A stretch of DNA of 64,000 nt from Clavulina sp. PMI_390. Its lineage: Eukaryota > Basidiomycota > Agaricomycetes > Cantharellales > Hydnaceae. Location of the stretch: positions 54,941 to 118,940 of the forward strand of contig WIDE01000043.1 of assembly GCA_015039315.1 (NCBI GenBank), written 5' to 3'. Shown here in pieces: positions 44,069 through 54,364 of this stretch; the first letter of the stretch is position 1; every line of letters begins with the position of its first letter. The position numbers and the translations under genes were made by a program. The notes below the pieces were generated by a model. It made no database searches and had not been told where the DNA came from. It worked only from the letters and a program-made list of their open reading frames with translations.

Positions 44069-45889
44069 ATGATTTCTAAACTCTGGATCGCGGCCTTGGC
44101 CGTTCGCGCAGTCCTCGCTCTGCCGCCTACTCCCGTAGAGGTCGCAAAGCGTGCGACCTGCACTGTCTCAAGTGCTGCCGCGGCTGCGTCCGTCTCCAGC
44201 TGCTCCTCAGTCGTCATCAATGCGTTTACTGTCTCGTCCGGCAGTGAGTACAAGCAATCCAGATAAATCCTCAAAAAAATTCTCATCTCTGCTCTGTATC
44301 AATATTACAGCAACTGTCGATTTCAAGTTCGCCAGTGGAGCCTCTGTCACCATGGCTGGAGATATCACTTTCTCCCAAACCACCTCTGCCGGCCCCTTGA
44401 TTACTTTTGAAGGCACTGGTGTCACTTTTGATGGTGGCGGCCACAAGATCAACGGTAATGGCCAGCTTTACTGGGATGGAGAAGGCACAAACGGTGGTGT
44501 TACCAAGCCCCACCCCTTCGTCAAGTAAGATTTATGGAGTGAGCGAAAATTTTGTCGTCATGGCTCACCTCGATCAAAACAACAGGATTAAGATCTCGGG
44601 CACCTTCAAGAACACCGTCGTGTACAACTCTCCAGCCCAGGCGATCTCTCTCGGGAACAGTGCTGCCCTCCTCATCGATAGCGTCACCGTCGATAACTCT
44701 GCTGGTGACGCTGGTGCCCTTGGTCATAACACTGACGTGCGTGCGGCTGCTATCGTATTCATCCGGCCACTCATCCTTGCTGTATTTCTATAGGGCTTCG
44801 ATTGCTCCGAGTCCGACGTCACAATCCAAAACTGTATCGTCAAGAACCAAGATGATTGCATTGCCATGAACAATGGCTCTAACATCAAGTTCTTGAATAA
44901 CCAATGCTCTGGTGGCCACGGTATCTCGATTGGCTCCATTGCCTCTGGCAAAACCGTCTCTGGCGTTACCATCTCTGGAAACACTGTGACCAACTCGATG
45001 TACGGTATGCGTATCAAGATCGATTCGGACGCGACGAGCGGTGGTGTCAGCGATATCACCTACACTGGCAACACTATCTCTGGCATCAGCAAGTACGGTT
45101 ACTTGATCACTCAATCGTACTCTGATGACTTCGGCACGCCCGGCACGGACACCACCGTCACGTAAGTCGACCTGAATATTTGACATGCACCGCGAATAGA
45201 CAACTCAATTGTTGCTGTCACAGTGGTATCAGCTTCACTGGTGCGACTACCTCCATCAGCGTAAACTCGACCGCCTACGCTGTTGGTGTCGACTGCGGAA
45301 ACTGCAGTGGAACCTGGAACTGGGCCTCGCTTGTTACCTCGGGTGGCAAAGGTAACGACCTCGTTTTGGATGACGCTACTATCAGCGGCTGGTGAGCATT
45401 CATTGCAGGGATCTAGTGGTGCACAAGCTGACAGTGAGAATAGGCCAAACTCTGGAACTGTGACCACCGCGAAGACTACCAGCACGTCGACAACCAAGGC
45501 AAGTAGCACGACTACCACGTCGAAGACTACAACTTCAACTACTACTACGAAGGCCTCCTCCACCACCACAAAAACCTCGACGTCGGCGAGCAGCACTGCT
45601 ACTGGAACCGTCCCTCTTGTACGTTGTTCACTTGTTGCCATGTGGGACCGAGCATTGAAATTTGGCGTTTCTGTAGTACGGCCAGTGTGGTGGAATTGGC
45701 TATACGTGAGTCCATCATAAATGAATTCTCATCTATAGATTTCTGAAACGGGCCTATAGTGGTTCGACTGTGTGCGCATCTGGCAGCACTTGCACATACG
45801 AGAACGACTATGTGAGTCAACTGCGTTTATCTGGTAGCTTGTGACAAATCTGACCGACAAACTTCCTAAAGTACTACCAATGCCTCTAA
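44069..45889 (+). CDS. Secreted GH28 polygalacturonase with C-terminal CBM1
   Basis: Nine exons: join(44069..44243, 44311..44524, 44586..44736, 44794..45161, 45224..45391, 45444..45618, 45677..45705, 45760..45811, 45872..45889), 449 aa. Signal peptide MISKLWIAALAVRAVLA. The right-handed beta-helix domain carries the GH28 hallmarks: NTDGFD, NQDDCIAMNNG, GGHGISIGS and RIK, in order, between about residues 170 and 260. It should hydrolyse alpha-1,4 galacturonan in pectin as an endo-acting enzyme. After TISGW comes a ~50-residue Thr/Ser linker, then a carbohydrate-binding module 1: YGQCGGIGYTGSTVCASGST to YYQCL, with all four Cys and three aromatic residues. The 29-, 52- and 18-nt final exons split the CBM1. 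Two residues of the module differ little from those of the neighbouring GH7 gene. Confidence 0.92.
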
Positions 45890-47518
45890 GCGCGCCTCAT
45901 TCGGCCAAAAGGCTCTTGGGATTCGTTGTGGTTCAAGCATACGTGAATTGTCGAGAACCAATATTTACCACTCATACTGCCTTGTGGCGTCGGATATATA
46001 ATTATGATCGTTTTGGAGTTGAACCTCTCTGCTACGCGGATCCGATAGGTGATATTGTTCGAAGGAACAAGAACGCCGATGGATTCATCACGGCCTTGAA
46101 AAGAGATCGCTGAAAGACCGTCAAAGAGTCTCCTGTGGTCTGATGACCTTTTATAGAGGTATCGAGCGGAGGCACCACAACTCCTATTCGGGGGTATTTG
46201 TTGCTAATCATTCCTTCAATGGATATTATAGATCTCGGATGACGATTCCTGTGATGAGCCCGTTGAGACGTCGAGGTCGGTGCACACTATGACCAATAGT
46301 CGTCAATACACGCATTTGATCTCCATACGACTTTCATCCACTTCGCAGAATCCACAGATTTTCTACTTGCTCGACACGATAAATCGAAAGAGCCACTTTA
46401 ATCGGGTGCTAAGGCACCAAAAAGTCATAAGATGAGCGAGTGACGCAGTGGGCCTGATGTGTTGACGGGGTGGCAAACGGCCAAAATTGCATGTGCGCCA
46501 TACTGATACTGGCGCTTTGCGCTGGAAGCCATCTCGTTGGCTCTTGCAAGTTCCCTAACTCCCATTATTTCTGGTGGAGCTGCTATGGGAGGGCGAGGTG
46601 AGCGTGTACTAGTCTCCTTTGAGCCTTCATGTAATGACCGCGTCCGTTGGCTGCTCCGTCTGTAACCCCAATCATCGGACCAAGACCTTTGTTTCACAGG
46701 CTGATAACCGAGAATCCCCCTTCGTTCCCCTTCTTCCTTCGTGAGTCTGATAGGTTCCAATATTGTCTATTGATCTGTCACCTCAGCATCAATATCTCTT
46801 ATTCCGACATATTCCCTTACATATGATGCGCCAAGCTGCTAGGCTAGCGTCCTGCGACCTGCAAAGATGGAGAGAAGGCTGGAGGAAACGTCGAAGATGA
46901 CTGGTCGCGGATGCTTTTGCGTCATGTTCGGAATATGTCTATTGGCTCGCATGATCTGGGTGTACAAGATGGGATGAATATCTACACAATTGAAGACACG
47001 CCGAGGAACACCTCGCCAATTCCAGAGCACGTCATTGCGTAGCGACTGAAGGCGACGATGCTAATCATGTGTTATCACCAGCGAATTAATGGGTTCTGCT
47101 ACTGTCTCCGACTCTCGAGACCATCTCATATCTCAAAGGGTCCTACCACGTCTTCGGACCCTCACACCTCGGATGCTTGTTTTTCGTCCTCGACGCCGCT
47201 CCCAATGTCTCCGTCACACTCGGATAAGATTCGGACGACAATGTTGCGCCTCCACTTTCCGACAATGCGCCACGAAGCACGCGTCGGTGGGAATTTTGCT
47301 CGTCGGCCAGACAGCAATCATTCATCGTATTGATCGACTGCTCCCGAAGGCTGGGGACCCCATATTGGAAGCAACGTCCGATGTAGGTTTGATGTTTTAG
47401 CTCAACCATGCCACGTATACTCTGATATCGGGGGCCTCGTTAACCTCAGGGGTAATATGCTCGAGGGTTAAACCCGGATATAATGGCATAATTTCGCTTG
47501 GTGCCCCGAGACATCAGC
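45890..47518. other. Intergenic between the two CBM1 hydrolase genes
   Basis: About 1.6 kb. Short open frames on both strands (46425..46760, 47058..47400) carry no motif. The right end is the promoter of the GH7 gene. Confidence 0.5.
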
Positions 47519-47525
47519 ATAAAAG
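47519..47525 (+). promoter_or_regulatory. TATA-like element of the GH7 gene
   Basis: ATAAAAGG-type sequence about 50 bp before the ATG at 47575. Confidence 0.45.
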
Positions 47526-47574
47526 GGTAGCTGCCCCTGGTTCGAGTTAGCCAACCATCTCCCTTACTACTCCA

Positions 47575-49266
47575 ATGTCTCGGCCGCTCTCATTTGTCGC
47601 TCTCTCCTCTCTTGTCGCCTCCGTGTTTGGGCAACAGATTGGCCAATACACGGCTGAGGTCAATCCTGCTATTACATGGCAATCATGTACCAAGAGTGGC
47701 GGCTGCAGCACCGTCCAAGGCTCTATCACACTTGACGCGAACTATCGCTGGCTCCATAATGTAAGTAGATATCAACATTTCTGTCTCGGTTTTTGATTCG
47801 AGCCATAATCCATGCGTAGGTCGGTGGTTACACCAATTGCAAAACCGCTTCTGGCACATGGAACAGTACCATTTGCACCGATCCCACGAGCTGCGCGAAA
47901 GATTGTGCCGTCGAGGGCGTAGACTACTCCACCTCAGGTGTTGCTACCTCTGGCAACGCACTCACCGTCACGCTCACTACCGCGACTAACTCTGGTCCGC
48001 GTGTCTACCTCCTCGACCCCACCGGCCAGAAATACGAGATGTTCCACTTCCTGAACCAGGAGTTCGCGTTCGATGTGAATCTTGCCAACGTCGGTTGCGG
48101 CATGAACGCTGCGCTGTACTTCAGTGAGATGGATGTTGTTGGCGGGAACGGGAGCACGTATAACGAGGCAGGAGCGAAATACGGAACTGGATATTGTGAT
48201 GCCCAGTGCCCCTCTGGGGACAACTTCATCAACGGCTACGTTCGTCTTTCGATATTTTCAATTGCTTTGTGGGAAGACTGACTCGATCGTTGCTCTAGGC
48301 CAACATGAACAACACTGGCTACTGCTGTAACGAGATGGATATTTGGGAGGCCAACTCGGTCTCGAACGCCTTCACCCCTCATGGCTGCCTGCAAGACGGC
48401 CCTTATCAGTGCCCTTCGTCAGGTTGCTCGGGTCAATGTGACGGCAATGGCTGCGGTTATAACGCATACGGCCAGGGTGCCCACTCCTTCTACGGCGCTG
48501 GCCTTACCATTGACACCACGAAGACCTTCACGGTCGTCACTCAGTTCATCACTGACTCTGGGACATCCACCGGAAACCTCCAGGAGATTCGCCGGTACTA
48601 CATCCAAAATGGCGTCACCTACCAAAACCCCAACTCGACTGTTGGTGGAAACTCGATCACGACCGCTTTCTGCTCTGCAACTGGCCAGACGGGCTTTGCT
48701 ACCGAGGGCGGCTTTACCCCACTCACAAAGGCGTTCAAGACCGGTATGGTCCTCGCTGTGAGCTTGTGGGATGACCCTTCCACTAATGGTATGGGCTGGC
48801 TCGACATGGGCAGCGCTGGGACATGCACGGGCGGCGTGAATACCACTGCTGCGACTGTCAGCGCGACCTTCTCCAACATCAAATTCGGTGATATCGGTTC
48901 CACCTATGGCTCCTCCACCACCACTACCACGTCGAAGTCTTCGACTACCACCTCCAAGTCCTCGACCACCACTTCAAAGGCCACGACTACTACTACTACC
49001 AAGACCACGTCGACTACCACTTCCTCAGCCGCTGGAGCGACCCAAACGCACTACGGCCAATGTGGTGGAATCGGCTACACGTAAGTGCTTACTCAGTTGA
49101 TTTTGTGCTGATTCTGACATGCTGCTTTTTCGTCCACTCAGTGGTCCCACTGTCTGCGCGTCTCCATGGACCTGCACCTACAGCAACCGTGAGTCACGTT
49201 CCCAATGCTTTGGCTGCCCCAAGCTGACATTTCTACGTTCTAGCCTACTACTCGCAGTGCTTGTAA
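47575..49266 (+). CDS. Secreted GH7 cellulase (endoglucanase-like) with C-terminal CBM1
   Basis: Five exons: join(47575..47760, 47820..48239, 48299..49080, 49142..49188, 49244..49266), 485 aa. Signal peptide MSRPLSFVALSSLVASVFG, mature N-terminus probably QQIGQ. GH7 hallmarks: the ExDxxE catalytic triad in NEMDIWEAN (retaining mechanism, beta-1,4-glucan), GTGYCDAQCP, many paired Cys, FSNIKFGDIGSTY at the domain end. The long tunnel-forming insertions of cellobiohydrolases are missing: only a few residues lie between INGYAN and CCNEMD, and the segment after WLDMGSAG is short. This fits an open-cleft endoglucanase rather than a processive cellobiohydrolase. A Thr/Ser/Lys linker leads to CBM1 (YGQCGGIGYT, CTYSNPYYSQCL). 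The last three exons again split the CBM1. Confidence 0.93.
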
Positions 49267-49746
49267 TCAGTTCTTACCAGAATCTTTCTTGTATTTCGAT
49301 GTATTATATACCTCACCCCTTCACTCGCATCTCATTGGGAGTTCGCGATATTCTGCTCAGTTGTTGTATAGAACTGTGTCTACTATTCATACCACATTTC
49401 GCGCCTGGATCGTTCTGAGAATCGCGTGAATATCTCAAAAACGAGGAGCTCCCAAATCGGTTAATTATGAGCCTTATAGCACGGGATAGCACAGGTGAAG
49501 GGGGTACAGAGCGCAACTACAGCCTTCAAGTCCGGGAAACTGTGTATCACGCTCAGAGATGGTACTAACAATCCAGTTCACCCGACCTATCGGCTCACAC
49601 TGACCGCCTTGCGCACACCATCATTCACAAATAGCCAAACGTAGATAGATGCAGCACAGGAAAGCGACGGAATAACCCTCAGATGTGATATAGATAGTTC
49701 ACTAGGACAGGCTACGCGAATAGAGCCATGTGTCGATGACCCAACA
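49267..49746. other. Convergent intergenic region
   Basis: 3' flanks of the GH7 gene and TSC10; no gene recognised. Confidence 0.5.
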
Positions 49747-51350
49747 TCACAACACATTCTTCTCCTTGAGATACGCCATGTGCGCAGGCCCAGTGGCAGC
49801 AACCATCCCATCAATCGCCCTCCTCCATATGGGCATCGCCACCTATACCGCCCCCCGACGAAGCGAGAAAAAGCATGTGGTCGAGAGAAAATATTGAAAT
49901 GGCCACGATGACGACGACGAAGCGAACCGAGGAAGTCAGGCACATGGACAATGTTCATGAACGAGAAAAGCAATCGTGATGAGCAAATTTTCTCCGAGCA
50001 GCAACAGTGAAAAGATACTTACGAAAGCGATGAGGTCCAAGATCGCGTCGTAAACGAAGCTGACGCGAGGCGTGGATCCACGCGTGGACGCACGGAAGAG
50101 TGAGGTGAGGAAGTCGCCGGAGATGTAAACATCGCCGTCTTTGACACCTGCAGTAGCAAGGGGGGAGGGGGGGAAGTGGATGGGATTATTTAGAGGACGA
50201 AAATGCAGTTTTGATTGACAGAAGCCTAGCCTCACCGTCTAGGAAAACTTTGGCCGCTTCGTCGGGCGACATTGGCGTATCACCCTCCTCAATCTTGGTC
50301 GTGATCTCTGGACGCGTCTTCTTCTCCTCCTCGAAGCCGGGGGAGAGGATACCGTTGGCAAAGTACATCTGCACGGTAATGCCATACAACAAGAGCTCGT
50401 TGCGCAAACAATCGGCGAGGCCTGGCCGCGGGAGGAAACTCGATCAATCACAAGTTGCAGGATGCAGGGACGGGAGTGGTGGAACGTTACCTTTAAGGGC
50501 ATACTTGCCCGGGGAGTATGAGGCGTAGCCGACGAAGCTCATGAAGGAGAGCATAGAGCCAACGAAAACGATCTTGCCCCTCACTCCCTGCTTCACCATC
50601 ATCTTCGCAGCAGCCTGTCGAAAGCAGCATAGTTGGCAACGCACTTCCGGGTACACGTAGATTAGGACAGTATATAGTAGGGATGCCCACCTGTGCGCTC
50701 CATGCCTGCAACCAGTAAGCATTGGTCATGCCACGAGTTTGGTCCTCTTCCGTCATTTCCATGAAGAACATAGGCTTCGACAGCCCTGCACAGAGGAGGA
50801 ACACCTCGGGAGACTTGCCGCCATGTGCAGCAGAAGCTGCCTCGAGCGCGGCAGTAGCACCCTTCAGGTCATGGATGGAGTAGGAGTAGGATTTGAGGAT
50901 CTGGTCGGGGTTCTCGCGATTTTTCTTTCAAAGAGCGAGGCTTTAGTATCGGAGGTGATGAAGAAGCTCCCGAAGTCTCAGAGGGATTATTTGAGTAAAG
51001 GGAGCGGCATACCTCAAGAGACTCCAAAGCCTTTGCCAGCTTGGCCTCATCCCGTGCGACGATGGATACATGCGCACCCAGACGCGTCAACCTCTCCGCA
51101 GTCGCAAGACCAAGCCCAGAGCTTCCTCCCGTGATATAGTAGTGCTGTTCAAGACCCCAAGTTAGCCTTATCTTCAACAGCTGAACCAAAGCCAAAATGT
51201 CCTCGTGTGACGTACCACGCCCTTGGGGGACCATTTCGGCCCACGCAAGAAGAAAGAAACGATACGATAGCCAAGAAGGACGGCAAAGAGGCTCGTCAGA
51301 TACGACGTGTATGTCGCTGGGAGCGTAATGGGCACGCCAAAGAAATTCAT
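49747..51350 (-). CDS. TSC10: 3-ketodihydrosphingosine reductase (KDSR / Tsc10 type)
   Basis: Seven exons: complement(join(49747..49842, 50023..50147, 50236..50421, 50491..50614, 50691..50924, 51013..51144, 51216..51350)), 343 aa. Short-chain dehydrogenase that reduces 3-ketodihydrosphingosine to dihydrosphingosine with NADPH at the ER, the second step of sphingolipid synthesis. N-terminal membrane helix (YTSYLTSLFAVLLGYRIVSFF), Rossmann motif TGGSSGLGLA, and catalytic Y-x3-K in YSPGK (preceded by SMLSFMSFVGYAS). QMYFANGILSPGFEEE and the C-terminal WRRAIDGMV are family-like. The last intron, 180 nt, is far longer than the rest (68-88 nt) and holds a hydrophobic reading frame. It is divergent from the tubulin cofactor A gene. 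Confidence 0.9.
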
Positions 51351-51538
51351 GGTTGATGATTGCAAGCCACAAGAATGGCAGCCACGGCCGCGCCGGTAAG
51401 TTCCGTCCGCGTCCCGAGATCGGCCCAAAGTTGTCCTCCCATCCTCCCGATCCTTCCATCCACATGTACGGTAATCCGTTGCACTCGTGTCACCTAGCTT
51501 ATTTTGAGGATTAGTTTCCACTAGAGTGAGCTTGAGAT
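51351..51538. promoter_or_regulatory. Divergent promoter, TSC10 / tubulin cofactor A
   Basis: The two start codons are 188 bp apart and point away from each other, so the region must drive both genes. Confidence 0.55.
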
Positions 51539-52133
51539 ATGTCGACGGTTGCAACCATCAAACGCCAACTCAAAATCAAGACTGGTTCTGTTGTGAGGTA
51601 TGGATGCTGCCAGTCAATATCTCTTCAACTTTCATATTCGCTAACCCATTTTTATCGACGGCAATCATGCTTAGACTGAGTAAAGACCAGAAGATGTACA
51701 CGACTGAAGCAGAGGAGCTGCGCGTGAAGATCGACACACTCGTTGCCGAGAATGCGGAAGAATGGGATGTTAAGAACGCGGTATGCATATTTTTTTAAGG
51801 AGGGTAGAGATATATGAATCAGCGGAGCTAACTAGACAATGCATTCCCTTGCCTTTGTAATGGAAACTGTCACCAGAGGAAGATGCTCGATGAATCGTTA
51901 CGAATGATTGCCAACTCGCAGGGCAAGCTAGGATCATTTGTTGGAGAGCTGAAGGATCTGGTGGTGCGTCCCTTTTATACGGATTCATGGTGGATTCATT
52001 CGCCGACCATGCCTTTCGTTACTCCGCTTCCGTCCTTGTGTAGGAGGAGGCGGAGAAGGAACCCGAACTAGCAGGCGATTCGGATCTGGTAGCTGCCCAG
52101 AACGCTCTAAAGAATAGCGAAGTACCATCGTAA
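51539..52133 (+). CDS. RBL2: Tubulin-binding cofactor A (Rbl2 type)
   Basis: Four exons: join(51539..51597, 51675..51780, 51877..51963, 52044..52133), 113 aa, the usual size for this three-helix chaperone that holds beta-tubulin during folding. Visible: IKTGSVVRLSKDQKMYTTEA (with the KTG..KR-L-KE-MY pattern of the family), AENAEEWDVKNA and RKMLDESLRMIANSQGKL. The rest is helical and acidic. Frame is kept over all junctions. Its 3' end converges on the Mediator subunit gene with about 130 bp between stops. Confidence 0.9.
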
Positions 52134-52262
52134 TTCATCTATTCTTGTTGTAACTCAGCTTTCCATGTAACATCGCACCTTGTTGAAGACTTACCTTCAT
52201 TCCTGTGCTTCCAAGTTACAGCGAGTAGTGATACGCTCTGTAAGGTTGCTGCAGCCAAGAAT

Positions 52263-53034
52263 CTATTCCTCCATAGCTTCGTCTTTTGCGGAACCATCAT
52301 CGCTTGATTCCTCAACATCGCTCTCGGATGGCACGTTACCATTGGTACCCAATGCCTCAGCGTGAGCCTTGCGCAAGTTGCTCAGCTTCTCTAGCGCATC
52401 AGAGATCCCTCTCCATGCATCTCTCTCTAGCCGTGCTTCTTGAAAGTTCATGTTATCTAGATCATCCCCTCCTCGTGGAGGTGCTGGACCACTGACTTCG
52501 CCGAGGAAAGACGAAGGCGGGGTAGGTTGTTTGGGAGTGCTCGCAGGGAGAGTTGCTGACCCAAGAGTGGTCGCGGCGAGATTGAGCGAGGCGGGGGTCA
52601 TGCGGCGCGTTCGCATGTCGAGCAGGACACGTCGAAGTTTCCCCTGGATAGACTACGACCAAGCAATTGGGAAGGCAAAGGCATGTTGTCGAGAACATAA
52701 AACAGAACAGTTTAGCAGTCAATTTGATACGATAATGGGTATATACACGCACGTCTAGTTTGTCAAAATAAGCAGTCGCTTCTTTGACGATCATATCATT
52801 CCACTCCTCACTCGTCAGCGAATGCTCTCCTAAAGCGGGGATGCGCTGCCTTTCAAGCATCCGAGCAGCTTGTTGGAGTAGTTCGGCGACTTCCTACAAA
52901 GAGCAGAGGATGCAGTATGAGTTCAATGTTGGCCCGATGAGCATTAGAGTCAATCGGCACACCTTCTCAACATTCCCCAGAGCTCGAATCTGGCGTGCGC
53001 TAGAGCTACTCCACACGCTATCACCTTCCGACAT
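52263..53034 (-). CDS. MED11: Mediator complex subunit 11
   Basis: Three exons: complement(join(52263..52652, 52753..52893, 52963..53034)), 200 aa. The N-terminal part reads RQIRALGNVEKEVAELLQQA, the helix that in Med11 begins with an (E/Q)xxxxL...EKEI..LL pattern and packs against Med22 in the Mediator head. A second helix (EATAYFDKLDSIQGKLRRVL) follows across the second splice. The C-terminal half is a Thr/Pro/Ser-rich linker and an acidic tail (ESDVEESSDDG). Family assignment relies on helix pattern and size of the N-terminal domain; length is above animal Med11 because of the tail, as in other fungi. Confidence 0.75.
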
Positions 53035-53158
53035 AGTTCAAAGAGGCCAACTTGACAGACGTCACTCAAGACGAAGAGGAACCAGCTACGCTAGATAATT
53101 GCAGCCCAAGAGCATCTAGCCATCAACAGGGCCAAACATCCTCCAAGCCAACCAAATC
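53035..53158. promoter_or_regulatory. Divergent promoter, MED11 / AP-1 sigma
   Basis: Only 124 bp between the two ATGs on opposite strands, so both genes must use one compact promoter region. Confidence 0.55.
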
Positions 53159-54040
53159 ATGATTACCTACGTTCTTCTCGTTTCTCGCCAAGGTCCTTCA
53201 AACGTCGAATTATTCATTCTGGAGACAAATTCTAAGCATTGTCTGTATTGTTTCTAGGCAAAGTCAGGCTGGCAAAATGGTTCCAGACGCTGCCGCCGAA
53301 GCAAAAGGCCAAGATCGTCAAGGACGTCACGCAGCTGGTTCTCGCTCGCCGAACGCGGATGTGCAACTTCCTCGAGTATAAAGGCGTGTCTTCATTTGAT
53401 TTCTACCTAAGATGTGGCTCAAGGCTCACTCCCGATCATCCGTCTTGGTCGTTGTAGACACCAAGGTGGTGTACCGCCGCTACGCCTCTTTATTCTTCAT
53501 CTGTGGGATCGGTTCAGGGGACAATGAGCTCGTAACTCTGGAAATCATTCACCGATATGTCGAAGTGCTAGATCGATACTTCGGTAACGTGCGTACTTTG
53601 GGCTACTTCTTAATAAGCTCCCGCCAATTCGGCTCGCTGATCCTTCTAACGATAGGTCTGCGAACTGGACCTGTAAGCAACAATAGCTGAAATCCCCTCT
53701 TGTTGTTTTGACCCTTAATCTTCTTATCATTCATAGCATTTTCAACTTCCAGAAAGCCTATGCTGTATGTGCCTTCTCTAAGCCTCATAAGAATTGTCTC
53801 TCATTGTAGCTTTGCATCAACAGATACTCGATGAACTGATAATAGCCGGAGAGCTCCAGGAATCATCGAAGAAATCTGTGCTCAGAGTGGTACGTCTCAT
53901 TCCCTGTTTCTGCTCCCTCAGCCGTGCCATCTGACTAACGTTGCCATTGTATGGTTTTTCAGGTTGCCCAGTCCGATGCGATCGAGGACCAAGAGAATAG
54001 TGAGGACACCCTCGCCCGAATCGGCTCGCGTGTATCATAG
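53159..54040 (+). CDS. APS1: AP-1 clathrin adaptor small (sigma) subunit
   Basis: Seven exons: join(53159..53192, 53258..53383, 53458..53588, 53656..53672, 53737..53764, 53824..53889, 53963..54040), 159 aa, normal for the family. [20 protein letters not shown] at the start, then [59 protein letters not shown] and [10 protein letters not shown]. This is the sigma-1 signature, a longin-like fold that binds dileucine signals in trans-Golgi/endosome sorting. Two oddities: the intron after EYK begins with GC rather than GT (see findings), and exon 4 is only 17 nt. Confidence 0.93.
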
Positions 54041-54364
54041 ATTTACGACTCTTCATATCATATCATCTATATTGGAACACACACCCTCGTTTCTACTCCT
54101 GCTCTGCCTTCTCGCCTTGCTTCCACCACTGGGTTCCACCTCTTGCAATCGGGTTTATAGTCGAAGGTTCCCTCACCAAAGTGGGGTTGTAGCTTTCCGT
54201 CCATATACGTCAGCGACATGCCGGTTTTCTCCACTCGAGAGATCCATCCAATACCCATTCACCTGGCGTTCTGGAAATGCCGCCCAATGATAAACTCTAC
54301 GAGTCCGATGCATAAACTAATCGTCCATAGCTTCGAGTGCCTCTGCATTACCACAACTATCTGT

